Shown here in pieces: positions 8,067 to 17,260 of a stretch of 64,000 nt of DNA (its first letter is position 1; each line of letters begins with the position of its first letter). Both the position numbers and the translations under genes were made by a program. Under the pieces are notes generated by a model, which worked only from the letters and a program-made list of their open reading frames with translations, had not been told where the DNA came from and did not search any database. This DNA is from Natrinema longum (GTDB taxonomy: Archaea > Halobacteriota > Halobacteria > Halobacteriales > Natrialbaceae). The stretch lies in NCBI RefSeq assembly GCF_017352095.1, contig NZ_CP071463.1, positions 1 to 64,000 of the forward strand. The letters are read 5' to 3'.

Positions 8067-8098
8067 GTTTATCGTTCTACTATGCTGTTACGATAAAC
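8067..8098. promoter_or_regulatory. Inverted repeat upstream of the molybdenum hydroxylase operon (dyad 2)
   Basis: GTTTATCGT (8067-8075) and ACGATAAAC (8090-8098) form a perfect 9-bp dyad with a 14-nt spacer, about 1.5-2 helical turns between half-site centres. The position, 109 nt upstream of the ATG and just ahead of the AT-rich promoter tract, fits an operator for the operon. Confidence 0.5.
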
Positions 8099-8206
8099 TG
8101 TACATATTAGATAAAATAATTATATTCATATTAGGTTTTTCAGGCACTTTTATGCCGTCCGATAAGGTACGGGCGGTCGTGATTGTAGTTATCACATGAC
8201 ACAACC

Positions 8207-9133
8207 ATGAAACCCACCGCATTCCACTATCAACGGCCCGAAACGATCGACGACGCCGTCGACGTCCTCGCGAGTGAGGGCGAGGAGGCGACGGTTCTCG
8301 CGGGGGGACAGAGCCTCATCCCGCGGATGAACTACCGCACCGCCAAGCCGGACGTCGTCGTCGATCTGAACCACGTCGCCGACCTCGAGTACGTTCACAG
8401 AGAGGGGGACGAACTCGCGATCGGTGCGATGACCCGTCAGTCGGACGTCCGCGACCACTCGGACGTAACGGAGCACTGCCCGCTCCTCGCCGACGCGCTC
8501 CAGTACGTCGGCCACAAGCCGACTCGGCATCGGGGAACGATCGGCGGCAACCTCGCGAACGCCGATCCGCGATCCGAACTGCCGGCCGTCGTCACCGCTC
8601 TCGAGGGAGCGCTCGTCGCCCGAAACGAGGACGGGGAGCGCGTGATCGACGCCGCGGACTTCTTCCACGGGGGGATGGACACGGCGCTCGAGTCCGACGA
8701 GTTGCTGACCGAACTCCGCGTCCCGGTGCAGGAAGACGGCGTCGGCTACGGCTTCCAGGAAGAGGCGATCGTCGACTCCGACTGGCCGATCGCCGGCGTC
8801 GCAGCGACGCTCGAGGCTGCCGACGGCGAGTGCCGGAGCGCCCGGTTGGCCTACGCCGGCGTCGACGCCAGCCCGACGCGTATCGAGGACGCGGAAGCGG
8901 CGATCGAGGGCGAACCGGTCGGCCCCGATAGCTTCGAGGCGGCGGCGACGGCGGCTCGAGAGAACGTTTCCGTCACCGAACAGGAAACCGCGGAATCGGC
9001 GGAGCTACGCGTCAACCAGGTCGGCGAATCCGATCACCCGAGCGCGACGGTTCACGCCGATCCCGGGTACAAGCGGGAGCTCGTGGGTGCGCTCACCTAC
9101 CGAGCCCTCGAACAGGCACACGACCGAGTCTGA
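8207..9133 (+). CDS. Molybdenum hydroxylase FAD-binding subunit (CoxM/XdhB-like)
   Basis: This 308-aa medium subunit of a xanthine/aldehyde oxidase-type hydroxylase carries FAD between the 2Fe-2S clusters and an external acceptor. The FAD signatures are LAGGQSLIP (residues about 31-39) and the RGTIGGNLANADPRSEL loop (about 107-123). The C-terminal domain is the CO dehydrogenase flavoprotein type. It is the first gene of a three-gene operon, with the small subunit starting 16 nt after its stop. Haloarchaeal copies are often labelled carbon monoxide dehydrogenase, but the large-subunit active site argues against CO as substrate. Confidence 0.9.
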   Translation: MKPTAFHYQRPETIDDAVDVLASEGEEATVLAGGQSLIPRMNYRTAKPDVVVDLNHVADLEYVHREGDELAIGAMTRQSDVRDHSDVTEHCPLLADALQYVGHKPTRHRGTIGGNLANADPRSELPAVVTALEGALVARNEDGERVIDAADFFHGGMDTALESDELLTELRVPVQEDGVGYGFQEEAIVDSDWPIAGVAATLEAADGECRSARLAYAGVDASPTRIEDAEAAIEGEPVGPDSFEAAATAARENVSVTEQETAESAELRVNQVGESDHPSATVHADPGYKRELVGALTYRALEQAHDRV

Positions 9134-9149
9134 GATCAGCCACCACACG

Positions 9150-9692
9150 ATGCCATCCATGACATCCGATACCATCGAACCGGAATCGATTACGATCACG
9201 ATCAACGGAGAGGAGTACGAACGCGAGGTCGAACCACGGCGGCTGCTGAGCGATTTCATCAGGGAGGACGTCGGTTTGACCGGCACCCACGTCGGCTGCG
9301 AACACGGTGCCTGTGGAACGTGTAACGTCCTGATGGACGGGCAGACCGTCCGCTCCTGTCTGACGTTCGCAGTACAGGCCGACGGTGCCGAGATCGAGAC
9401 TGTCGAGAGCCTGGGGACCGTCGACGACATGCACCCGATACAGGAGGCGTTCCACGAGAACCACGGCCTCCAGTGTGGCTTCTGTACGCCCGGAATGTTG
9501 CTCTCGACGAAGGAACTCCTCGAGGAGAACCCCGATCCGGATCGGGAGGCGATCAAGGAAGCGCTGGGCGCAAACGTCTGCCGCTGTACGGGCTACGCGC
9601 CGATCATCGAATCGGTCGAAGCGGCGGCCGAACGGATCCAGGCACCGGCCGAAGCGGAGGGAGAAGAGCTGTCTACCGCGGGTGATGACTGA
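9150..9692 (+). CDS. Molybdenum hydroxylase 2Fe-2S subunit (CoxS/XdhC-like)
   Basis: The 180-aa small subunit binds two 2Fe-2S clusters. The plant-ferredoxin-type cluster uses Cys 50, 55, 58 and 70, and the second uses Cys 109, 112, 144 and 146 (LQCGFCTPG and VCRCTGY). All eight ligands are present. Two close ATG codons (9150 and 9159) are possible starts; an upstream extension would overlap the FAD gene. Its TGA overlaps the ATG of the large-subunit gene (ATGA at 9692), indicating translational coupling. Confidence 0.92.
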   Translation: MPSMTSDTIEPESITITINGEEYEREVEPRRLLSDFIREDVGLTGTHVGCEHGACGTCNVLMDGQTVRSCLTFAVQADGAEIETVESLGTVDDMHPIQEAFHENHGLQCGFCTPGMLLSTKELLEENPDPDREAIKEALGANVCRCTGYAPIIESVEAAAERIQAPAEAEGEELSTAGDD

Positions 9693-12175
9693 TGAGTAAA
9701 TCCGATCGCACGCCGGACGACATCGCCGAGAAACGGAACAAACCGCCAGCGGAAGAAACGGAGGACGGCGAGTTCGAGGTCATCGGAAAGAACATCGACC
9801 GCGTCGAAAACCCACGACTGCTGACCGGTCGCGGCGAGTACATCGACGACGTGCAACTCGCCAATATGGGCCACGCAGCGGTCCTTCGCAGCCCCCACGC
9901 CCACGCACGGATCGTGGACATCGACACGAGCGAGGCCGAGCAACTGGACGGTGTCGATCTCGTCCTCACCGGCGAGGAAGCCGCCGAGAAGACCGGACCG
10001 CTCCCGACGTTCTCGAGCCCGCCCGTCGAACAGTACTGTATCGCCAAAGACCGCGTCCGTCACGTCGGCGAGGCCGTCGTCGCCGTCGTCGCCGACGACC
10101 GCTACGTCGCGGAGGACGCCCTCGAGCGGATCGACGTCGAGTACGAGCAACTCCCGGCCGTCACCGACGCCCGGGAGGCCCTCGAGTCGGAGGGTGAGGA
10201 GGTGCTCCATCCCGACCGCGAGGACGGTCACGACTCGAACGTCTACCTGCAGAACACGTTCACGGCGGGCGATCCCGACGACGAGTTCGCCGACGCCGAC
10301 GTCGTCGTCAGCCGGGAGCTCAGGTGGCCCCGTTCGGGCGGTCAGCCCATGGAAACCGTCGGTGCCGTCGCCGAGTACGACGAGGGGACTGGCAAGTTCA
10401 CCATCCACGCCAACACCTCCATGTACAACTACATGGGCTGGCTGATCGCCACGACGCTCGGGGTTTCGACGAACAAGATCAACATCGTCCCCAAGATCGC
10501 CGGCGGGAGTTTCGGGAGCAAACTGTTCGCCCACAAGGTGTCGACGCTCGCCGCGACCCTGGCCCGCGAGGCCGGGCGACCGGTGAAGTTCATCGAGGAT
10601 CGGGTCGACAACATCACGAGCTGCGACAACCACGGCAGCGATCGATACTACCGACCCGCGGAACTCGCACTGGACGAGGACGGCACCATGCGTGCGCTCC
10701 GCATCGACGTGCTCGACGACTACGGCGCGTACTTCCAGTTCGAGGTCGGTCACCACGGGAACGCCATGGCACAGGTGACCGGCCCCTACACCATCGAGAG
10801 TATCGACTACAGCGTAACCGCCGTCGCGACCAACAAATCCCAGCAAGGTGCCTACCGAGGGTTCGGTTCGGAAGTCCAGAACTTCGTCCTCGAGCGACTC
10901 ATCGACGCGGCGGCGGACGAACTCGAGATGGACCCCGTGGAACTCCGACGCGAGAACTTCATCCAGCCCGAGGAGTTCCCCTACAAGATCCCAAGCGGGA
11001 ACATGTACGACAGCGGCGACTACGAGGCCGTCCTCGAGGAAACGCTCGAGCTGGCGAACTACGAGGAGTGGCGCGAGAAACAGGCCGACGCCCGCGAGGA
11101 CGGCCGCCACATCGGGATCGGCGTCGTGACCTGCCAGGAGCGCAGCGTCTTCAGTTCGACCGAGTTCTGGTTCTGGAACGACGATCCCGACTTCCCGATC
11201 ACCAGTTCGCCCGAGAGCGCGTCGGTCAAGATCGACGAAACCGGCCAGGCGATCGTCACGCTCCACTCGCCGTTCTGGGGGAACAGCCCCGAGACCGTCG
11301 CGACGCAGATCGTCGCCGAGGAACTCGCGATGGACCCCGAAAACATCGAGGTGAACTACGCCGATACCGACTCGGGGCTCAAGGGAACCGGGCCGGGCGG
11401 CAGCCGGTACACGGTGATGGTCTCCGGTGCCCTCGAGGGCGCGACCAGCCAGATCCAGGAGAAGATGTTCACCATCGCCGCGGACATGCTCGAGGCGGCC
11501 CAGGAGGATCTGGAACTCGAGGAGGGCGAGATTCGCGTCCGGGGTGCACCCGACAAGAGCGTCGGCATCCCCGAGATCGCGATGCAGGCACACGCCTTCG
11601 AACTCGACATGCCCGACGGCGTCGGGAGCGGGCTGGCCGCCGACCACACCTACGATCACCCCTACACGACGATGCCCGACGAGGACCGCGAGGATATGGG
11701 GGTGTTCTACCCGATCATGGGCCACATGTGTCACATCCCGGTCATCGAGGTCGACGTCGAAACCGGCAAGATCGAATTCCTCGATTACACCGCCGTTCAC
11801 GACTGTGGCACCGTCGTGAACCCGGAGACCCTCAAGGGGCACATCACCGGCGGGACGGCCCAAGGGATCGGGACGGCACTCTACGAGGAATACCAGTACC
11901 AACCCGACGGACAGCTCCCGACGGACAACTACCACGACTATCCCCTCCCGACCTTCCACGACGTCCCCGACGACTACACCATCGGCCACGTCGAGACGCC
12001 GTCGCCGTGGACCGAGTACGGGATCAAAGGCGGCGGCGAGGGCGGCCGGATGGGCGCGCCGCCGGCGATCGCGGCCGCGATCGAGGACGCCCTCGAACCC
12101 TACGACGTGTCGATCGACGAACTGCCGGTCACGCCAAAGCGCGTTCGGGAACTGATCCGAACCGACGAGGAGTGA
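9692..12175 (+). CDS. Molybdenum hydroxylase catalytic subunit (xanthine/aldehyde oxidase family)
   Basis: The 827-aa large subunit carries the molybdopterin cofactor. The N-terminal Ald_Xan_dh domain (about 35-150) is followed by the Mo-cofactor domain with the GGSFGSK loop (271-277). The active-site loop reads AYRGFG (387-392). Form I CO dehydrogenase has AYRCSFR with the Cu-binding Cys and form II has AYRGAGR, so this enzyme is neither. The catalytic Glu is expected in GGGEGG near residue 783. The likely role is hydroxylation of an aldehyde, purine or aromatic N-heterocycle; the substrate is unresolved. No cofactor-maturation gene (CoxD/XdhC) is adjacent. Confidence 0.9.
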   Translation: MSKSDRTPDDIAEKRNKPPAEETEDGEFEVIGKNIDRVENPRLLTGRGEYIDDVQLANMGHAAVLRSPHAHARIVDIDTSEAEQLDGVDLVLTGEEAAEKTGPLPTFSSPPVEQYCIAKDRVRHVGEAVVAVVADDRYVAEDALERIDVEYEQLPAVTDAREALESEGEEVLHPDREDGHDSNVYLQNTFTAGDPDDEFADADVVVSRELRWPRSGGQPMETVGAVAEYDEGTGKFTIHANTSMYNYMGWLIATTLGVSTNKINIVPKIAGGSFGSKLFAHKVSTLAATLAREAGRPVKFIEDRVDNITSCDNHGSDRYYRPAELALDEDGTMRALRIDVLDDYGAYFQFEVGHHGNAMAQVTGPYTIESIDYSVTAVATNKSQQGAYRGFGSEVQNFVLERLIDAAADELEMDPVELRRENFIQPEEFPYKIPSGNMYDSGDYEAVLEETLELANYEEWREKQADAREDGRHIGIGVVTCQERSVFSSTEFWFWNDDPDFPITSSPESASVKIDETGQAIVTLHSPFWGNSPETVATQIVAEELAMDPENIEVNYADTDSGLKGTGPGGSRYTVMVSGALEGATSQIQEKMFTIAADMLEAAQEDLELEEGEIRVRGAPDKSVGIPEIAMQAHAFELDMPDGVGSGLAADHTYDHPYTTMPDEDREDMGVFYPIMGHMCHIPVIEVDVETGKIEFLDYTAVHDCGTVVNPETLKGHITGGTAQGIGTALYEEYQYQPDGQLPTDNYHDYPLPTFHDVPDDYTIGHVETPSPWTEYGIKGGGEGGRMGAPPAIAAAIEDALEPYDVSIDELPVTPKRVRELIRTDEE

Positions 12176-12218
12176 CCCGCCGGCCGGTTTGTCCCGTCGT
12201 CCCCGTTCGTCGCCGCGG

Positions 12219-14072
12219 TCAGTCCCGTCCGTGACGGGTCAGACACGTCGGAAGCCCGATCAGTTCCACGGGTTCGGAGTTGTCCGGCGAGTAGACGACC
12301 ATCTGTCCTTTCTCCATGTAGGGGACTTTCGACTCGAGGTTGCTCGGAATGTTCACGCTCTTGATGGCGTCCTCGTCGCCGAGGTTGAGCACGACGGTGG
12401 TGTTGATCTGTTTGAAGACGGCGTCGTGGATGTCCTGTGGATCCTGCGTGATGAGGAAGAGTCCGAGGCGCTCTTTCCGGCCCTGTTTGGCGGCCTCGGT
12501 GAACTTCGTGATCACCTTCCCGGCCTGGACCGAGTCGGCGTCGGTCAGGAAGTTGTGGGCCTCGTCCATGCCCAACACGAGCGGCGTCTCCTTGATCCGG
12601 TCGTACTCCGGATCGTTCGAGAGCTTCTGGTCGATGACGAGCGAGGAGACCGCGAGCACGATGGCCTCGGTCGCCCGACTGTCGTTGATGTGGTAGGTCG
12701 GCACCACGGTCAGCCCGCCGGGGCGGACGAACTCGTGAACGAGGTCGGTGATCGGGCGCGCGTCCTGATCGAAGACGTGACCGAAACCGAGTACCCGCCG
12801 GCGAACGGCGTCGAAGGTTGCCTCGTGGACCCGTCCCGACTCGTCGAGTTCCTCGCGCAGGGCGGGGTCGTCGAGGAACGTCGTGAACTCCTCGTAGGTC
12901 CCTCCCGAACCGTACTGCTTCCGGAACCGCGGCAGGAGGACGGTCGTGAGCGCGCCGTACTGGTTGTCGTTCAGCCCGCTGCCGGCGACCAGCCACGGGT
13001 TGTCGTGGACCATCGAGAACGGGATCGTGAACTCGACCTGTTCGGCGCGGTGGTGGCCCGCCGCGTACGACGCCGACCCGACTTTCGGGATGAACGCGGT
13101 CGTATCGTCGTGACCGCCGTAGGCGATTCCCTCGCGCTCGAGGCGTCGCGCGAAGTCGCTATCGAGGTCGGGATTGTCGTCGTGCATCTGGGCGTACTCG
13201 TCCTGGGGATCGAACTGGACGACGGCGGGGCTGACCTCGCGCCCGTCGTCCATCGGATACGTCCGATCGTCGGCGAGATACTGGCGCAGGATGTTCTTCG
13301 CGCCGTGGGTCTTCCCCGACCCCGTGCCGCCGGCGATCAGCGAGTGACGGAAGACGAGCGGATCGCCCGCGTCGTAATCGTCTTTCAGCCGGTAATCGAT
13401 GGTCGGCGGGGTGGCCGCCGTCCGCACCTTCTCGCCGCCGACCGAGAGGTGCCCCAGGAAGACCCCGTCGTCGGGCATCTTCAACCCGGTTTTGATCTCC
13501 TCGGTGTCGTCGGCCTGCCGGATCACCGTCTGGGGTTTCGGCACGCGGTCGGTCATCCGTCGTTTCAGTTCCCCATCGTCGTCGTACAGCACCGCGACGG
13601 GCTCGAGTTCGGCGACGAACTTGTAGTCGGACTCGTCGATTTCGTCCGTTCGCATCGCCCGCCGGGCGTGGATCTCCGTCGCGTCGTCGGCGTGGTACTG
13701 CTGGGCGTACTCGAGGCCGACGATCCGACAGAAAAGCGTCTCGCCGTCGGGATAGGGCGCGAGCAGGTAGCTCCCGATGCGGATCGACGAGCGGTTGCCC
13801 CGCGTGACGTATGCCCGGAGGGTGGTGTCGTCGCCGTCCTCGGCGACGCGCAGGCCCTGCGAGACGCAGATCGTTCCGATGCCGACGTCCTCGCCGCTCG
13901 GTTCGACGGTCGTCGCTTCGAACTCGTCCGTTCCTCTCTCGGTCGTCGACCTCGTATTCGCCGGTTCAGTGGGTCCCGAAGACGACGGCGACGAGCCGGC
14001 TGCGTCGGCCGACGCGCCGTCTTCGGAGCCGGCGTCGGCGTCGAAATCGCCGAAGTCTCCCAGATCGGTCAT
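12219..14072 (-). CDS. herA: HerA-like DNA translocase ATPase
   Basis: The 617-aa protein has a low-complexity acidic N-terminus (1-60), a HAS-barrel-like beta domain (about 60-200) and a FtsK/HerA ATPase core. Walker A is GGTGSGKT at 248-255 and Walker B MDEAH at 502-506. HerA hexamers work with the NurA nuclease in archaeal end resection. Here no nurA lies next to it, so the assignment is to the HerA superfamily rather than proven HerA. It is convergent with the molybdenum hydroxylase operon, with 43 nt between stops. Confidence 0.85.
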   Translation of the reverse strand: MTDLGDFGDFDADAGSEDGASADAAGSSPSSSGPTEPANTRSTTERGTDEFEATTVEPSGEDVGIGTICVSQGLRVAEDGDDTTLRAYVTRGNRSSIRIGSYLLAPYPDGETLFCRIVGLEYAQQYHADDATEIHARRAMRTDEIDESDYKFVAELEPVAVLYDDDGELKRRMTDRVPKPQTVIRQADDTEEIKTGLKMPDDGVFLGHLSVGGEKVRTAATPPTIDYRLKDDYDAGDPLVFRHSLIAGGTGSGKTHGAKNILRQYLADDRTYPMDDGREVSPAVVQFDPQDEYAQMHDDNPDLDSDFARRLEREGIAYGGHDDTTAFIPKVGSASYAAGHHRAEQVEFTIPFSMVHDNPWLVAGSGLNDNQYGALTTVLLPRFRKQYGSGGTYEEFTTFLDDPALREELDESGRVHEATFDAVRRRVLGFGHVFDQDARPITDLVHEFVRPGGLTVVPTYHINDSRATEAIVLAVSSLVIDQKLSNDPEYDRIKETPLVLGMDEAHNFLTDADSVQAGKVITKFTEAAKQGRKERLGLFLITQDPQDIHDAVFKQINTTVVLNLGDEDAIKSVNIPSNLESKVPYMEKGQMVVYSPDNSEPVELIGLPTCLTRHGRD

Positions 14073-14128
14073 ACCAACCCCATCCGGCCCATCCGTAAAA
14101 CGCGTTTCCCTCCGGATGGACGGACTGT

Positions 14129-14929
14129 TTATCCTCGTGGACCATCACGAACGGCTGCCAACAGGAGCACCGCGAGGCCGACGACGGCAACGGTGACGGC
14201 GATCGTAACGCCGGAAACCGGATCGCTGCCGTCGGTTTCGCTCGGTTCCTCGTCGGGATCGGTCGGATCGGCCCCCGCGCTCGACGCCTCGGGCTCGCGG
14301 TCGATTTCGTCGGCGTCGGGGTGGTCGAACGGCTCGAGTGGCTCGTCGCCGCCGTCGATCGCGACCGTCGCGGATTCGTCGACGACCGCGATCGGCCAGT
14401 CCCCGGTGAGATCGACGGCGCTCTCGTCGAGGGAGACGGTCGTCGTTCCGGCCGGCGCGTCGTCCGCGACCCGGAGCGTCACCGTCGCGATCCGCCCGTC
14501 CCCGGTCGTCCCGCCGGCGGTCGGCTCGCGGCGTTGCTCGAGAATCGCCGTCCCCTGCTCGTGGGCGATGGTCTCCGACGCCTCGACCTCGGTCTCGGTC
14601 CCCTCGAGCCACGGCCCCCGATCGACGTCGGTGATCTCGAGGTAGTCGGGGTGGTACTGGGCGATCACTGTCACCGCCTCGACGCCTTCGCCGCCGTGAC
14701 CGCCCCGGCTTCGAAGGGTCACGTCGAGTTCGATCGTCTCGCCGGGTGTGGCATCGACGGTCGCCCGATCGGGCGAGAGGATCGCGACCTGATCGATCGC
14801 GACAGCCGTCCCGACGAGGCTCATCGAGGCAGCACACAGAACGGCAATGCTGGTGATGACGACAGCAGCGAACACAGTACCCGACGTGCGGTCGAACGAG
14901 GCGTCATCGTCGTCGTGGCCACCAGCCAT
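14129..14929 (-). CDS. Cohesin-domain-like surface protein with C-terminal membrane anchor
   Basis: The 266-aa protein starts at the ATG at 14927-14929. A hydrophobic segment (about 18-42) serves as a signal or anchor. Residues 45-175 resemble a cohesin-type beta sandwich (VDATPGETIELDVTL at the start, YHPDYLEI and ATVTLRVADDAPAGTTTV later). A Pro/Asp/Glu-rich stretch follows, then a second transmembrane helix (about 238-258) with a short basic tail. No dockerin partner is visible in the window; such domains in haloarchaea are usually generic cell-surface adhesion modules. Confidence 0.75.
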   Translation of the reverse strand: MAGGHDDDDASFDRTSGTVFAAVVITSIAVLCAASMSLVGTAVAIDQVAILSPDRATVDATPGETIELDVTLRSRGGHGGEGVEAVTVIAQYHPDYLEITDVDRGPWLEGTETEVEASETIAHEQGTAILEQRREPTAGGTTGDGRIATVTLRVADDAPAGTTTVSLDESAVDLTGDWPIAVVDESATVAIDGGDEPLEPFDHPDADEIDREPEASSAGADPTDPDEEPSETDGSDPVSGVTIAVTVAVVGLAVLLLAAVRDGPRG

Positions 14930-14963
14930 GATTCGGTACGGCCGGCTGTATGCTCGGAACGCT

Positions 14964-14969
14964 CTTATA
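14964..14969 (-). promoter_or_regulatory. TATA box for the cohesin-like gene
   Basis: TATAAG on the minus strand, about 35-40 nt upstream of the ATG at 14929, is a good archaeal TATA box and implies a short 5' leader. Confidence 0.5.
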
Positions 14970-15157
14970 CTGTGGGCCCTCGCCGCTCGAGGGAGCTTCA
15001 GGGACGGGGGCGGACACGAACCCGCGGTCGGACGACACGGGTGTTCGGGGGACCGCAGGCCGCTTTCGAGTGGACGGGAGTCGGCTACTATAGTCGGCAC
15101 TGAACCGATCGACACACTGATCGCAACGTCGTCGTGCGATCAGGTGTGCAACGACGG

Positions 15158-15790
15158 TCAGTTGCGACGATAGCTGACGGAGATTTCGGTCTCGTACTGC
15201 GTTATCAGTCGCGAGTCGTGATCGTAGCTGATGACACCGAGATCGGCTATCGCGGGCAGATGGGAGTGAGAGAGCGCGATCTTCGCGCGCTCGGGGTGGT
15301 CGAACGGCTCGCTCTCGGGACCGCTCAGCTGAGCGGCGAGTGTATCGACCGAGAGCGGCGGGTCACGGCCGTCGAGGACGGAGAGTAGCCGCAGCCGAAC
15401 GGGGTCGACGAGCGTCTCGAGCAGTGTCGTGGCGTTCTCGTGGTCACAGAACTCGAGGAGGACGGAGAGATCGGCGGGGCGAACCGGCGAGTCGTCGACG
15501 AGCCCGATACCGTCGTCGTCCCAGTCGACGATATCGAACTCCTCGAGTCGCGGGAGGTGGTTGTGAACGAGGCTAATCCGGACCTCGTGTCGTGTACTCG
15601 CGGTCGCTCCCGTCGGCCGTTCGACCAGTTCCGTCGCTAGGTCCGAGAGCGACAGCCGCGTTTGCCGACAATCGAGTACCTCGAGGAGACGAAGCCGAAC
15701 GGGATGCCGGAGGATGTCGTAACACTCCGCCGGGACGTTTTCGAGTGAACCGATCGTGCCGTCGCCGCCGAGACGAGCGTCCGAACTCAT
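15158..15790 (-). CDS. Tandem winged-helix regulator (DUF7344-type)
   Basis: The 210-aa protein is two copies of one haloarchaeal winged-helix module, about residues 22-105 and 118-205. Each has L(R/L)HPVRLRLL or VDPVRLRLL at its first helix and H(N/S)HLP near the recognition helix (HNHLPRLEE, HSHLPAIAD), followed by a short wing. Proteins of this type are abundant in haloarchaea as likely transcriptional regulators with unknown ligands. A divergent gene at 16156 lies 365 nt away. Family naming is from memory. Confidence 0.75.
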   Translation of the reverse strand: MSSDARLGGDGTIGSLENVPAECYDILRHPVRLRLLEVLDCRQTRLSLSDLATELVERPTGATASTRHEVRISLVHNHLPRLEEFDIVDWDDDGIGLVDDSPVRPADLSVLLEFCDHENATTLLETLVDPVRLRLLSVLDGRDPPLSVDTLAAQLSGPESEPFDHPERAKIALSHSHLPAIADLGVISYDHDSRLITQYETEISVSYRRN

Positions 15791-16155
15791 TACTCACACC
15801 AATCTTTGCAACGGGCATAAGGGCAGTTCCAAAACGATTTGGGCGAAACATTTCCGTTGGTATTCCCCGGCAGCTGAACACGCTCTGTAAGAGATCTTGT
15901 GATTGCACGTGAATTTTGTTAGATCTCAGTTCGAGGAGGGGACTCCCCCGATTCGTTCCGGCTCGAGAGGCCCGGAGAATCGCGTGCCACTTCCGGGACT
16001 CCGTCGTGAGACGGTCCGAATCGGGATGGGGTCGTCGGTCGTTCGCCGCTCCCGACGGCTGAGCCACTCGGTAGAAAGTACTGGCCGACGGTATCGTGAG
16101 TCACGTAGCGACCGATGCCACGACGTTTTTGCGTCCGCGAGGCGTAGACTGAGAT
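15791..16155. other. Divergent intergenic region, no gene seen
   Basis: This 365-nt gap separates the tandem winged-helix gene (minus) from the small gene at 16156 (plus). It has an AT-richer core at about 15795-15930 with a likely promoter for the minus gene (CTTATG on the minus strand near 15818). I see no convincing ORF, RNA gene or strong hairpin. Confidence 0.5.
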
Positions 16156-16497
16156 ATGCTTATGGTACGCGGTCGTGCGGGCGGGACGGAGCTCACCGGG
16201 ACGCTGTACGAACGGGGTGAACGCGCACCCTCGTTCAGCGGCGCGCCCGACGAAGACGCCGCGTACGTCTGGGTCTGCGACGAGTTCTACGAGGTCGATA
16301 GCGGCGGCACGACACAGCACGTCGACGGCCGGGACGTCAATCTCGCGTTCGAGTCGCCGATGCCGCGGGGCTTCGATACCCGCGAACAGGCCCTCGAGGG
16401 AGCCAAAGAACACGTCCGAACGCAGTTCGCCCGAATCGGCGTCGATCCGGACGACGTCTCACTCGAGGTCGAGAAAACCGACGCCGAATCCGCGTAG
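16156..16497 (+). CDS. Small conserved haloarchaeal protein (DUF7113-like)
   Basis: A 113-aa acidic protein opening MLMVRGRAGGTELTGTLYE, with a central YVWVCDEFYEV beta segment and a C-terminal helical part (TREQALEGAKEHVRTQF). The pattern matches a conserved haloarchaeal family that I recall as DUF7113; no function is known. An alternative start is the second Met, two codons in. It is a single gene on the plus strand. Confidence 0.7.
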   Translation: MLMVRGRAGGTELTGTLYERGERAPSFSGAPDEDAAYVWVCDEFYEVDSGGTTQHVDGRDVNLAFESPMPRGFDTREQALEGAKEHVRTQFARIGVDPDDVSLEVEKTDAESA

Positions 16498-16594
16498 TCG
16501 GAGTTCGACCGACAGCGGGACGCGATTCGAGCGCGAACCGGATACCGTCGGCCGATCGTCCCCGCGATACGACCCGCCGGAACGTCCGGGCCGG

Positions 16595-17128
16595 TCAGTA
16601 GTCGGGGGCCTCTTCGGGTTCTCCATCACGGGCGTTGACCACGCGAGCGAACGTGAACAGCCCATCCGAAAGGCGGTTGAGGTACTGCACCGCGTCCTCG
16701 TTGATCTGTTCCTCCGCGGCGAGCGCGACGGCCCGTCGTTCGGCGCGCCGACAGACCGTCCGGGCGTGGTGGAGCGCCGCCCCGTGTTCGCTGCCGGTCG
16801 GCAGAATAAACGAGGTCAACGGCTCGAGTTCCTCGTCGTACTCGTCGATCCAGTCCTCCATCGTCTCGATATGCTCGGCACGGATCGCAGGGTCGTCCTC
16901 GTCGGGGTCCGGGTTCGCGAAGTCCGCTTGCACGACGTGAAGGTGATTCTGAACGTCCGACAGTCGCTCGTTGATGTCGTCGTGGTCGGTCGGCCGGATC
17001 GTGCCGATCAGCGCGTTGAGTTCGTCGACGGTTCCATACGCTTCGATACGGGGGCTCGCCTTCGAGACGCGAGTCATGTCCCGCAGATCCGTCTCGCCGT
17101 CGTCACCGCGGCCGGTGTAAATCGACAT
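16595..17128 (-). CDS. pduO: PduO-type ATP:cob(I)alamin adenosyltransferase
   Basis: The 177-aa enzyme transfers the adenosyl group of ATP to cob(I)alamin, giving adenosylcobalamin. The N-terminal ATP motif IYTGRGDDGET (2-12) aligns with the family TKTGDxG loop, SPRIEAYGTVDELNA (25-39) is the conserved VDELNS region, and RRAERRAVAL (about 126-135) carries the family Arg/Glu cluster. The length is normal. Adenosylcobalamin would serve enzymes such as methylmalonyl-CoA mutase or class II ribonucleotide reductase; none is nearby. Confidence 0.93.
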   Translation of the reverse strand: MSIYTGRGDDGETDLRDMTRVSKASPRIEAYGTVDELNALIGTIRPTDHDDINERLSDVQNHLHVVQADFANPDPDEDDPAIRAEHIETMEDWIDEYDEELEPLTSFILPTGSEHGAALHHARTVCRRAERRAVALAAEEQINEDAVQYLNRLSDGLFTFARVVNARDGEPEEAPDY

Positions 17129-17260
17129 GCCTGGTCCGACGCACGGATTCTACTTAAGTACCTGTCACCGGACTCAGTGGGATCCGTCGTCGCTCCCGAC
17201 ACGCGCCCGCGTCTCGCAGGAATCAGTACGTTAAAATCGCTTCGCTCACTACCGCCACGC

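Larger units (their letters stand above)
7795..8206. other. Intergenic region upstream of the molybdenum hydroxylase operon
   Basis: This 412-nt gap becomes strongly AT-rich from about 7905. It contains two perfect 9-bp dyads, annotated separately, and an AT-rich tract (8100-8155) with TATA-like sequence ending in TTTTAT near 8149-8154. A 60-codon frame starting at the GTG at 7791 runs into it, but that frame has no protein-like features and I do not call it. Confidence 0.6.
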
